Source: Asterias rubens (taxonomy: Eukaryota > Echinodermata > Asteroidea > Forcipulatida > Asteriidae). From it: DNA of 64,000 nt. Position 1 is the first letter of the stretch; every line of letters starts with the position of its first letter. The notes under the pieces were generated by a model, which ran no database searches, was not told where the DNA came from, and was given only the letters and a program-made list of their open reading frames with translations. Positions 55,456-64,000 of the stretch are shown here, piece after piece. The stretch covers positions 8,461,883 to 8,525,882 of the forward strand of contig NC_047081.1 of the NCBI RefSeq assembly GCF_902459465.1. Reading direction: 5' to 3'. Both the position numbers and the translations under genes were made by a program.

Positions 55456-57644
55456 AATTTATTGAACTTCTTATTGCGCTCTCCCCAGGACCAGCCTGTT
55501 CGAGAGTGCATAACAATTAAACACAATTTCCAGTAAAAAAATTATTATTATTATTATAAAACAGTCAGTCATATGATAAGGAGCTCTAGCCCTGTGGGAA
55601 TTTTATAATAACCTGTGAATTGATCAATGCAATTATAAATACTAAATTTAATTATGCAAATATATTGGAGGATTATGGTTAGGTAAAATCAAATGAATCG
55701 CACTGTTAAGAGATTTTACTTATTCGACATTCTCAAGTAAGTTAGAAGTTTATGTTAAGAAAAATTGTTTAAGAATTATTTTGGTACGTTTCACTTTTGT
55801 TTGCAGTTGGTTGATATGTAGATTTTTATTAGTTGTTAAAATTGTGAATTATTTGTGTGTTTTGTTTAAAAAGAAGATGCATTCGGAAAAGATATGATAC
55901 ATGATGAACATGTATGTGCAACTAAGGCATGTTGATTATTTGAAAGGTATACAGGATTGAAAAAAGACTAATGAAGCATAATTCAAAAAATAATTTTTTA
56001 GAACAAAACCAAATCATAAGATAGTGTGTATAATCATTCATGTTTACAGTCAGTTGCGATTGCGAAAATACATTTGTTGACAATTCTTTAAGAAAAAATA
56101 TTTCAGTAGAATTCGTGTACAATTTTTGTTATTATTACATAACATTATTTTGTAATTAATGTAGACTGATTTTGATACTAATGGGAGAAGGGGGGGATGT
56201 GTTGCATGTGAGCCAATCAAACTTTCCCTGGGTTCGCATCTGTTTGAGCATTGTCATAATCAACCATTACTTTTATCAGTCAATATTTTATGTCTGCACT
56301 TCTGGTAAACTTTGGTTGGAGTTGTCAAAATAAAATATGCTGAAAACATTTTGATGTCATGTTTATGTGTTTTAGGTTCCTGTGGTTAATGTCAAGATGT
56401 GACTCTTACTTTAACAACATTAATTGTTCATTGATTCACTGCTTATTCTTTCCACAGGACAAGTCCAAAGGTAGTTTTTGTAGAATTTTTAATAGTTTGT
56501 GAAGAAAATGTAAGTATTCTTACAAATATTATGAATTCTCCAAGTTGAAAAAAATAGTTTTCACTATTTTTTTTTTTACAAAATTTATATTATTAATTTG
56601 GGTATTTATTTATTTGTTTTTTATCAGTATTACTACTTCTTCTACTTTTTGTGTGATGTGTTTTTTGGAGGGTTTTTTTTTTTTTTGGGGGGGGTGCCAG
56701 TAGCTGGTTGTTGTGTTCCTTATTTGGAAACAATATCTCTGAGATAGCATTGTTTAAGCCATACAGCTTGTGTGTATAATAATGTCTCTTAAGACCCAAT
56801 CGTCAAACCACCAAAGGACACGTGTATTACAAGCTTCCTGGTAACCAACTACCCTCCGTAATTGTGTCAACCTTCATGCAAATTTACTCATGCATATTGC
56901 AAATTGCTATGCATGCATAATTTATTAGACGTTCCCAAAAAAAAGTCTGGTTAACGAGAAAATTACGCGACCATAAGATGGGCGCTTGGTCTGTACGCAG
57001 ACTCGATTATGTTCCATCGATTACTGGTCAGCTCATCATAATTATCAAAACATTGCCTGCTCGCAATGTTGTGGAGTCGTGCGTTTATGATGGTTTTTGG
57101 TATGGTTCGCAAAGGATTGGTGATTTTTAAGAAATGATGATAGAAAAGCAAGACTTTGTTGTAAGGAGCAGCTGGATAGCACAAATTAATGTAAAACTCG
57201 ACTGTGCTAATGTCGGTACAGGTTTCTCCCTTGCTCTACGGTTTCTCCACCAGTGATTAATTGAGGTTTGAACATGGTTGTCCATATTTGCTGACGGTTG
57301 TCATCTCGCTGTCAAACCACTCTCTGCCCTCCCTATTGGTGCATAGGTTGTCATGGCAATGACACACAGTAGTGTAAGACAATCAATGTTATACTGTACA
57401 GGTACGGGCCTTTGTTGACTATAGTGCGTAATTATTATGAGCAAACTACCAGGCCCTGGCATTGACCATACTCTATGCATTGACTCTGTTCTGATCGTGG
57501 CGAGTACGGAATTAAATTCTGCGGGTTCCTAGTAAATGGGTGACCGGTGGTGAGGAGACTTTGCTCGGCTTGGGCGTTGAAGCGGCACTCGGTGGACTAA
57601 ACAAGCCTCGGACTTTCGTGAGCTGTGTCACTCTTCAATGAACC
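55456..57644. other. Intergenic and upstream region of the zinc-finger gene
   Basis: AT-rich, no named repeat. AATAAA at 56329 followed by a TG-rich stretch is a possible polyadenylation site for SGPL1. The part nearest 57645 should contain the zinc-finger gene promoter and 5' UTR. Confidence 0.4.
56329..56334 (+). terminator. Possible SGPL1 polyadenylation signal
   Basis: AATAAA followed within 40 bp by TTTTGATGTCATGTTTATGTG. If used, the 3' UTR would be 2.9 kb and contain repeats, so this is only a candidate. Confidence 0.25.
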
Positions 57645-57650
57645 ATGGAG
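57645..57650 (+). CDS. Zinc-finger gene exon 1 coding part
   Basis: Codons Met-Glu, then gtatgt. Chosen because ATG GAG joins in frame to exon 2 (GCT ACA GTC). The ATG seven bases upstream runs in another frame to a stop in exon 2. Confidence 0.78.
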
Positions 57651-59464
57651 GTATGTATGTAATCAGAGCAATTTAGGGGAACATTTCCGTATTCTGCTAC
57701 CAGTTTTTCATTCGTTATGAAACAAATTAGTATCTAAGTTACACATGAGATTATTCCTTTTGGTAAAAAAAAACGAAATCCTGGTGGCAGGACACGGAAA
57801 TCTTTCCCAATTTAGATTGGACAATCGTAAGATATTTGCTCTAGCAATGCAAATAAAAGGCCGTCGGTTCGAATCCTACCAGAGTGTTTACCTTTTTTTT
57901 TCAAAGAACTCGGGAAAGTATAATATGCCTACTGAACACGTTGTAAAGCACGTTGCTTATAAAAACACATTGGTGTGGGGTAACTACTTGATCTTTATCC
58001 CCGATGCAAATTAAAATCATTATGATGCATGTTTGATTCATTTTTCCACACCCCGCCAGAGGCTATCCAAGTGTTTGAGAAACCAAATTATTTTGATTTT
58101 TTTTTCAGGCTACAGTCCTTCCTCAAATAATAACAGTATTCGGCAACGAGACAGACCACCATTGCTACATCTGTAACAAGAAATCTTTCAAATGGAGGCA
58201 CCATCTTATCCGCCATCAGAAAGTGTCTCACGGAACAGTTTCACCCGAGGTCCTCGTGGCGGCGGGGAAGCAAACTCCCCCACGCGCGAAAAAATACCCG
58301 TGTGAGACATGTGGAAGATGTTTCGCCCGTTCAAACAGTCTTAACAACCACGTGCGAACCCACACCAGGGAGAAACCATTCCAATGCGAGATATGCCACA
58401 GATGTTTTGGTCAACGAAGCAATCTTGGACGCCATCGGAAGCTGCACACCAATCACAAGCCATTCATGTGTGATATTTGCGGGAAATGCTTCTACCGTAG
58501 AGGGAGTGTTTACGGTCACCGGACAATCCACTCCAACGAGAAACCGTTCAAGTGCGATATCTGTGAGCGGCATTTCTCTCATACTGGTGGTTTAAAAACG
58601 CACAGGAGGCTTCATTTTAACGAAAAGCCATATCAGTGCGAGACGTGTGGGAAAGCCTTCGCACGTAACAGCATTCTGAAAAGTCACAGGCGGACACACA
58701 CTCAGGAGAAGCCATTCTCCTGCAAAATTTGCGGGAAATTCTTCGCGTATGAGAACAGCATTAAAGCACATCAGCGTGTGCACAGCAAAGAGAAACCGTA
58801 TAACTGTAACATTTGCGGGAAGTTCTTCACGTACCTGAGTAGCTTTAAAACCCATCATAGGGTCCACACTAAAGAAAAGCCGTACCCCTGCCTTACGTGT
58901 GGTCGCCCCTTCGCTCATAAAAGCAGCCTGACGAAGCACTATAGGGTACACACCAACGAGAAACCGTATCATTGCAGCGAGTGCGGACGCTCCTTCACAA
59001 ACCTCAGCAACCTTAGGAGCCACGAATGGGTTCACAAGGAGAACCGACCTCACAAATGTGACGTCTGCGGCAAATCATTCTCACACAAGAATATTCTCAA
59101 GGTTCACACGAGGATACACGACAACGATAAACCCTACGTCTGCGAGATCTGCTTCAAATCCTTCAGCCAGACTAGCAACCTTAAGCGCCATGTTCAGATG
59201 CACGACTCAATTAAGAAAGTCCCGTGTGAGATTTGCGGGAAGACGTTTAGGCAGGACTGGGACTTAAAAGAACACATCAGAGTGCACCTTAGAGAAAAGC
59301 CGTTCACATGTGAGACATGCGGAAAAGCTTTCACGCGGAAGGGAAATCTCAAAGAACATCGGCGAGTTCATTCCGAGGTAAAAGAGTTCCACTGCGACAT
59401 CTGCGGGAAGAGCTTCACCTTCAGGGGAAGTCTACAGAAACATCGTAAGAAACACACTTACTAG
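57645..59464 (+). CDS. 15-finger C2H2 zinc-finger protein, two exons (gene span)
   Basis: Probable sequence-specific DNA-binding nuclear protein. Exon 1 codes only ATGGAG (57645-57650, context AACCATGGAG) with donor gtatgt. Exon 2 is 58109-59464 after a T-rich acceptor. Together they encode 453 aa. A first, irregular finger (C-x2-C-x13-H-x4-H, about residues 22-44) is followed after a 20-residue linker by 14 regular C2H2 fingers in an unbroken array (65-452), joined by TKEKPY-like linkers. No KRAB, ZAD, SCAN, BTB or SET domain is present. Fingers differ at the predicted DNA-contact positions, so the array could read a long site. No one-to-one family name can be given, since such proteins are numerous in echinoderms. 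The stop follows the last finger after two residues. Confidence 0.92.
58109..59464 (+). CDS. Zinc-finger gene exon 2, all 15 fingers
   Basis: Opens ATVLPQIITVFGNETDHHC and holds every finger, ending HRKKHTY and TAG. The intron before it is 458 bp. Confidence 0.94.
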   Translation, partial: ATVLPQIITVFGNETDHHCYICNKKSFKWRHHLIRHQKVSHGTVSPEVLVAAGKQTPPRAKKYPCETCGRCFARSNSLNNHVRTHTREKPFQCEICHRCFGQRSNLGRHRKLHTNHKPFMCDICGKCFYRRGSVYGHRTIHSNEKPFKCDICERHFSHTGGLKTHRRLHFNEKPYQCETCGKAFARNSILKSHRRTHTQEKPFSCKICGKFFAYENSIKAHQRVHSKEKPYNCNICGKFFTYLSSFKTHHRVHTKEKPYPCLTCGRPFAHKSSLTKHYRVHTNEKPYHCSECGRSFTNLSNLRSHEWVHKENRPHKCDVCGKSFSHKNILKVHTRIHDNDKPYVCEICFKSFSQTSNLKRHVQMHDSIKKVPCEICGKTFRQDWDLKEHIRVHLREKPFTCETCGKAFTRKGNLKEHRRVHSEVKEFHCDICGKSFTFRGSLQKHRKKHTY

Positions 59465-60432
59465 TTCTTAAGACCGTTGCAAGTGGACAATTACCTCTTG
59501 TGTTTAAAAGTATATGACTAGAGAAACAACCTCATTGAGAAGCTCACATGAGGCCTTTATGTGGACTTTTCCATTTCTTTAAGGGAGGAAGTCATTACAC
59601 AGTGTAGTCCTTTTGGTAAGTTTTTAAATTATAAATTTTAAATTGTTGATTTTGCTATCCATGTATTGTATACACTGTCTAGTTCAATGATCAAGGTGAC
59701 AGCCCCAAAGCAATGACGCCATTTTATGCAGGTCTGTAATTTCACTTTTGCGGCGTGAGGCCATTAAATTGTCATTTTGCAAAGGGTTATCCACTTCATT
59801 GCAAAACACATCTAAATGAAGCAATTTTGAAGGGTATCACACAATGTTTCGTACAATGGACATACTAAATTCACAGTGAATGAGTGTCATGCTAAAAATG
59901 TTATTTTGCCCGAACACTACTTTTTATAGGGATGCGTTTTCGCGGTTGTTGAATTGGCCCTTGTCTATAATCACTGGCCAAATAAATACAGAAACAGTTC
60001 GTGAATAATATGGACTCTGTGAAACTTTTGATCGAGGAGAGGTGGAATCATACACTTATCATTTGTTGATTGTGTTCAACAGTGTTTTCAAATCCCTTTG
60101 CTGAGATCTGAAACGCGAGATAAGAATCTCTAGACATAATAACAAAGTCCAGACATCTGGAAGTCATCTGGCGAAGACACGATTAATCCATGGAGCAATA
60201 AACTATTGCTCCATGATTAATCACAGCCAAGACAATAAACCCAGAAGCTTCATGTATACTGTTTTTTTTTTTTTTTTTTCTTTTAAGCTGCATATAATTA
60301 TAGGGGCATTACTTATAGGCAACTTAATACATGGTGTTATGGAGAAGGAGGCTTTTCTCCTACATACAGCAGCGAGAAGAAATAGGCTAGACTAAAGGGG
60401 TAATAAAGGCCCTTCACATGTTTTTTTTTTTC
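59465..60432. other. Zinc-finger gene 3' UTR and downstream DNA
   Basis: No further coding sequence recognised. Includes poly-T at about 60262-60280. Confidence 0.45.
59981..59986 (+). terminator. Possible zinc-finger gene polyadenylation signal
   Basis: AATAAA 517 bp after the stop. Further AATAAA hexamers occur near 60193 and 60235, so the site used is uncertain. Confidence 0.35.
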
Positions 60433-60600
60433 AAGGGAGAGTGGGCATGCTTTGGTAATTAATCCCAAAACGAATAACCTTAACAACTTACTTGGTATAA
60501 TCATGAGCAAGGAACATATATAAGAAGTATGAAGCACATCAGCTGTTGATAATAGACACAATTTTGAGAAACGGTTCCTTTTATTGTAAGGGATGTGGTT
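60433..60600. mobile_element. Family A element, eroded fragment
   Basis: GAGTGGGCATGCTTTGGTAATTA, CAACTTACTTGGTATAATCATG and TTTTGAGAAACGGTTCC. Confidence 0.5.
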
Positions 60601-60857
60601 TACAAGAAAGGGATTCTAAACATTTCTCCTGCGTGTGTGTGGACATAACCGCTCAATATGCGGCAATGTTATCTCAAAACCGCTACCACCTTTCGAACTG
60701 CAATTTTTCGCACGTTAGTTTCATTGTATGTATATAACTACATTTGGATTAAAACAATCTGTTGTGTCCCTATATCTTCAACGAGGTTACGGGATTAGGC
60801 TAAGCACCAAGTAAAATATTCGAGCAGAACCAAACACCAAATTTAGACAAATTGCAT

Positions 60858-61248
60858 TTAAAGGCAGTGGACACTAATTGTAATTACTCTAAATAACTAT
60901 TAGCATAAAACCTTACTTAGTGACGAGTAATGGGAAGAGGTTGTTGGTATAAAACATTGTGAGAAACGGCTCCCCCTGAAGTGACATATAGTTTTCGAGA
61001 AAGAAGTAATTCATCCACGAATTTGATTTCAAGACCTCAGATTAAGAATTTGAGGTCTCGAAATCAACCATCTAAACGCGCACCACTTGGTGTAACAAGG
61101 GTGTTTTTTCTTTCATTGTTATCTCGCAACTTCGACGACCGATTGAGCTCAAATTTTCACAGGTTTGTTATTTTATGCATATGTCGAGATAATAATAATT
61201 GAGAAGACTGCATGGTCTTTGACAATTACCAATAGTGTGTGTCTTTAA
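60858..61248. mobile_element. Family A element, near full length
   Basis: TTAAAGGCAGTGGACACTAA at the left, TTAA at 61245-61248. Palindrome GATTTCAAGACCTCAGATT..GAGGTCTCGAAATC present. Confidence 0.9.
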
Positions 61249-61738
61249 AGGCCACTATAGTAATTGTCTCGAAACCAGATCAAATAACACACCTGTGAAC
61301 ATTTGCATTCGTCGAAGTTGCCGGGAATAATTGAAGGAAAAACACCAATGTCGCACATGTTGGTGAGTTTTCCGAGGCCCTGAATTCGAGACCTAACATT
61401 TGACTCAATTGGTCGTCTAAGTTGCGAGAGAAGAGAATAATATTAAACACCTTCGTCACACAAAGTTGTGTGCTTTCAGATGCTTCATATCGGGACCTCA
61501 AAATCTAATTCCGAGGTCCCGAAATCAAAATCAACTATTTTAGAGAAGAATTTCTTCTTTGTCAAAAACTACGTTACTTCAGCAGAGCACGGAGGTATAA
61601 TTTCTACCTCCATGTTCCGAGGGAGCCGGCCGTTTCTCACAAATGTTTCTGTTCAAACTATCAATAGCTCTCCATTGGTCGTTAACAAGCAAGTTTTAAC
61701 GCTTACAATTATTGTTATCAGTAATCCGAGTGCCTTGA
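61245..61738. mobile_element. Family A element, diverged and rearranged, reverse orientation
   Basis: Shares the TTAA with the previous copy. It shows GTTGTGTGCTTTCAGATGC, ATCGGGACCTCAAAATC..GAGGTCCCGAAATC and AACTACGTTACTTCAG. A GGAGGTATAATTTCTACCTCC palindrome is inserted near 61590. Confidence 0.65.
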
Positions 61739-63040
61739 AACATCAGATACTGATAAGAGCCTTCGACTCGATAACAAGTTCAAACCTGGTCCGTCGTTGC
61801 CATCTGGAAGCCGTCTGGCGAAGGTGCAATAATGATGACAACCACGTGCTCATCAGCCTTTGTTTACCACTCCTGCGTGGACATAATTTCGGCGCCGGTG
61901 TGGCTTGGTGTACCCATTTTGTTGTGTCTTCGTTGCGAGTTGATGGTTCTTGGAAGTCTCTCGGGGGACTTGAGGGGGAGGGGTGAATAGTTGCTGGTCC
62001 TTTTTCCTGGACAAGGGCGGGGGGGGGGGGGCTCTACCACACGGGCGTCAAGTAGGAATTCTTAAAGGGGTGCTCATTGATGGAATTTTACTTTATTTTG
62101 TTAAAGGTCAATCCAGAGAGTTTCCTTTTCACATTTTTGCTTTTCGGTTATAATGTCAGAAGGAATCTTGGAAGTTTGTAAATGTTGAGTAATAAGTTCG
62201 TTGTTTTTTTAAATAACGCGGGTTTACAAACAAGTTGACATATTATAGTGGTTTCTGTACTATTTATTGGGCTACTTAAATTACACTGGACTATAATGAT
62301 GTTCAACATGTTAACTTATTTTCTCTTTACGTCAATGTGCAATATTATACCAACAAAAGGGTTTTCTACTATGTACTCGGTTAAATACTTTCAACTTTGA
62401 TATTGTACATACATTACTTATGTTTAAGTAAATATTTCCTCTCTACTTCATCATTGTGCAAAAGGCAAACTTCTTAGCGAGATCTAACAAACTCGTTGTT
62501 TTTAAACAGTGTTCACAAAAAGACTGTTTCTTATACAGTACAAACATTGTACTTTATTTGTGTACCTATTTATACATTTTTGACTTATTTTCTCTATACT
62601 TTAATGTGCAATCTTTAAAAAGGATAGTTTACTGTGGGCAGTGCCTACTTGATTGAGAGCTGTATTGATTTTTTGAATTTATTATAGTTGGTACATGTAT
62701 TCTATAAAACTGAGTGTAGAATTCATTTCTTACTTTTCAAGATCAATTTGTTAACAGTTTTGTAGAACGATAAATGTTGATAGGAAATTATCATGAATTG
62801 AACTGTGAATAAGGGCATGACTACTTGTCTGATTTGGTGTCCTTCAGTACGTGTGTGTTTGGTGTGCTGAACATGTACAGCACACGTGCATATGCCATGC
62901 TTCGTTTATTATCCACTTGTACTGTACATGTACACGTACATGTACGTATGAACACACACGCCGTATACAGGGAACTACCGGCGGGACAATGTGTACGTAC
63001 ACATACCACGCGTCCGTACAGTATGGACATCCACCTTATA
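61739..63040. other. Intergenic upstream of U1
   Basis: No gene recognised. Poly-G at about 62019-62031. The stretch 62927-62953 is a palindromic run of GTACATGTACACGTACATGTAC, roughly 240 bp before the U1 start. Confidence 0.45.
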
Positions 63041-63140
63041 ATTTGCATATTAAATGGCACTACGCACGCGCAGTTTATAGACCAAATGGCGCCTTGTTGG
63101 GTAGGCAATCTGGTGTAATTTACCAACCATGGATAGAGTG
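63041..63140 (+). promoter_or_regulatory. U1 snRNA promoter: octamer, GC box-like motif and PSE candidate
   Basis: ATTTGCAT octamer at 63041-63048 (-143), CTACGCACGCGCAGT at 63061-63075 (NRF1-like), and CCAACCATGGATAGAGTG at 63123-63140 (-61 to -44), the position of a proximal sequence element. The same three blocks recur in order at the right edge of the window, which supports their function. Confidence 0.7.
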
Positions 63141-63183
63141 TACTATGCATAGATCCACTCGATCTGCCAAACTTCCAATAGGC

Positions 63184-63345
63184 ATACTTACCTGGCTCAG
63201 GAGATACCGTGATCAACAAGGCGGTTCTCCCATGGCGAGGCCTATCCATTGCACTTCGGACGGGTTGACCTATGCGATTCCCCCAAATGTGGGGAACTCG
63301 GGAGTACAATTTCTGATAGTGGGGACTGCGTTCGCGCTCTCCCTG
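63184..63345 (+). ncRNA. RNU1: U1 spliceosomal snRNA
   Basis: 162 nt, against 164 in human. It begins ATACTTACCTGG, whose ACUUACCU pairs with 5' splice sites. The stem-loop 2 loop contains ATTGCAC, the U1A-binding core. A GGGGAACTC hairpin follows, then the Sm site AATTTCTGA (63308-63316) and the final hairpin ACTGCGTTCGCGCT. Stem-loop 1 reads GATCAACAAGG where the U1-70K site is usually GATCACGAAGG. It is plus strand, intronless and RNA polymerase II type. Confidence 0.96.
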
Positions 63346-63353
63346 ATAAACAA

Positions 63354-63366
63354 GTCCAAAGATAGA
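63354..63366 (+). terminator. snRNA 3' box
   Basis: GTCCAAAGATAGA, 8 bp after the RNA, fits the GTTTN(0-3)AAARNNAGA consensus used by the Integrator complex for 3' end formation, apart from CC for TT. Confidence 0.8.
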
Positions 63367-63930
63367 ACAAAATTTAATGAAAATAACTTATTACTGTAAG
63401 TTATGTATTCTTCGCAACAATCTTTATCGCGCTTGTCTAGAAACAGTTGCATGATTACAATGGAAACGTTAAATTGAAGTTTCGTCAACATTTTGTCGAG
63501 GTCCATCGTTTTATGGAGGATTATTAAATAAGGATGTATTTTCACCTAGTATTGGTGAAAGAAAAGAGTGTAAGCTAATGTTTTGTTTTGCAAAAGAAGT
63601 CCATGGCCTGACGTACATGTGTAAATACGCCGCCCGGCCTTAGCACGGTCTCTCTCGAAGGCACACAACAACAAACATGCAGGTAGATGAAGTTTAACGT
63701 GAGCATTAAAGTGGAACACATGATCGAATAGAGAAAGAGTCAGAAAGCGCCCAGGAAAAGCAAGAGGTAAACAATGAAGAGAGAGTGAATGGGATGGGGT
63801 ATGGGACCACAAGATGCTTCAAGTGACAAAGGACAAGCTGTGATGAGGATGCTTTTGGGGGTAACTTATAAAATGAGCAAGCTGGGGAAATTGATGATGA
63901 CGTCTGGCGTAATGACGTCAAATGCCGTCT
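63367..63930. other. Spacer between U1 and the second snRNA-type promoter
   Basis: No coding sequence or repeat recognised. Confidence 0.5.
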
Positions 63931-64000
63931 AATTTGAATATAAAAATTCACTACGCATGCGCAGTATATAGGTCAAATACTACCATTTTATCCAACCATG
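63931..64000 (+). promoter_or_regulatory. Second snRNA-type promoter, cut by the window edge
   Basis: TAATTTGAATATAAAAATTC aligns with TAATTTGCATATTAAATGGC of the U1 promoter. Then CACTACGCATGCGCAGTATATA aligns with CACTACGCACGCGCAGTTTATA, and the sequence ends TCCAACCATG at the PSE candidate. By the same spacing an RNA would start about 53 bp past the window. Confidence 0.7.

Noticed and set aside
57864..57885. GGTTCGAATCCTACC B-box-like sequence in the zinc-finger intron (similar at 7684)
   Set aside because: No A box at tRNA spacing. At most an old SINE scrap.
58331..59053. Minus-strand open frames across the zinc-finger exon
   Set aside because: Antisense shadows of the repetitive finger-coding sequence.
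62851..63399. 182-codon plus-strand and 162-codon minus-strand open frames
   Set aside because: They run through the U1 promoter and U1 RNA gene. Non-coding by that stronger evidence.

Overview
The window is animal nuclear DNA. It carries spliced genes with GT-AG introns, a spliceosomal U1 snRNA gene, tRNA-derived SINEs and very many short inverted-repeat transposons. The gene content, the snRNA promoter style and the repeat vocabulary point to an echinoderm, most likely a sea star. The species guess rests on family knowledge only. There is no operon, CRISPR array, phage or plasmid feature.

Layout. (1) From the left edge to 33.0 kb, minus strand: the first six coding exons of a BMP1/tolloid-type astacin metalloproteinase, covering signal peptide, prodomain and catalytic domain. 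Its CUB and EGF exons lie beyond the left edge. The introns are large (0.6 to 12 kb) and packed with repeats. (2) 33.0-38.1 kb: the intergenic space between two head-to-head genes. (3) 38.1-53.4 kb, plus strand: a complete 15-exon sphingosine-1-phosphate lyase gene (SGPL1). Every splice phase closes, and the product is 568 aa. (4) 53.4-57.6 kb: repeats and unassigned DNA. (5) 57.6-59.5 kb, plus strand: a two-exon gene for a 453-aa protein with 15 C2H2 zinc fingers. (6) 63.18-63.35 kb, plus strand: a U1 snRNA gene with an octamer and a 3' box. A second copy of its promoter sits at the extreme right edge, so a tandem snRNA array probably continues outside the window.

The genes have no evident shared pathway: an extracellular protease that matures procollagens and BMP antagonists, an ER sphingolipid-degrading enzyme, a DNA-binding protein and a splicing RNA.

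The most distinctive content is the repeat landscape. At least four families of roughly 320-390 bp elements (A, B, C and D below) all sit between TTAA tetranucleotides and begin with AG at their inner ends. They often abut each other and share one TTAA. One copy interrupts a SINE exactly at a TTAA, giving a readable empty-site comparison. Other small elements show clean target duplications: TA, 8 bp, 12 bp and 14 bp. No autonomous transposase for these elements is visible here. Repeat family letters are labels of convenience, not database names.
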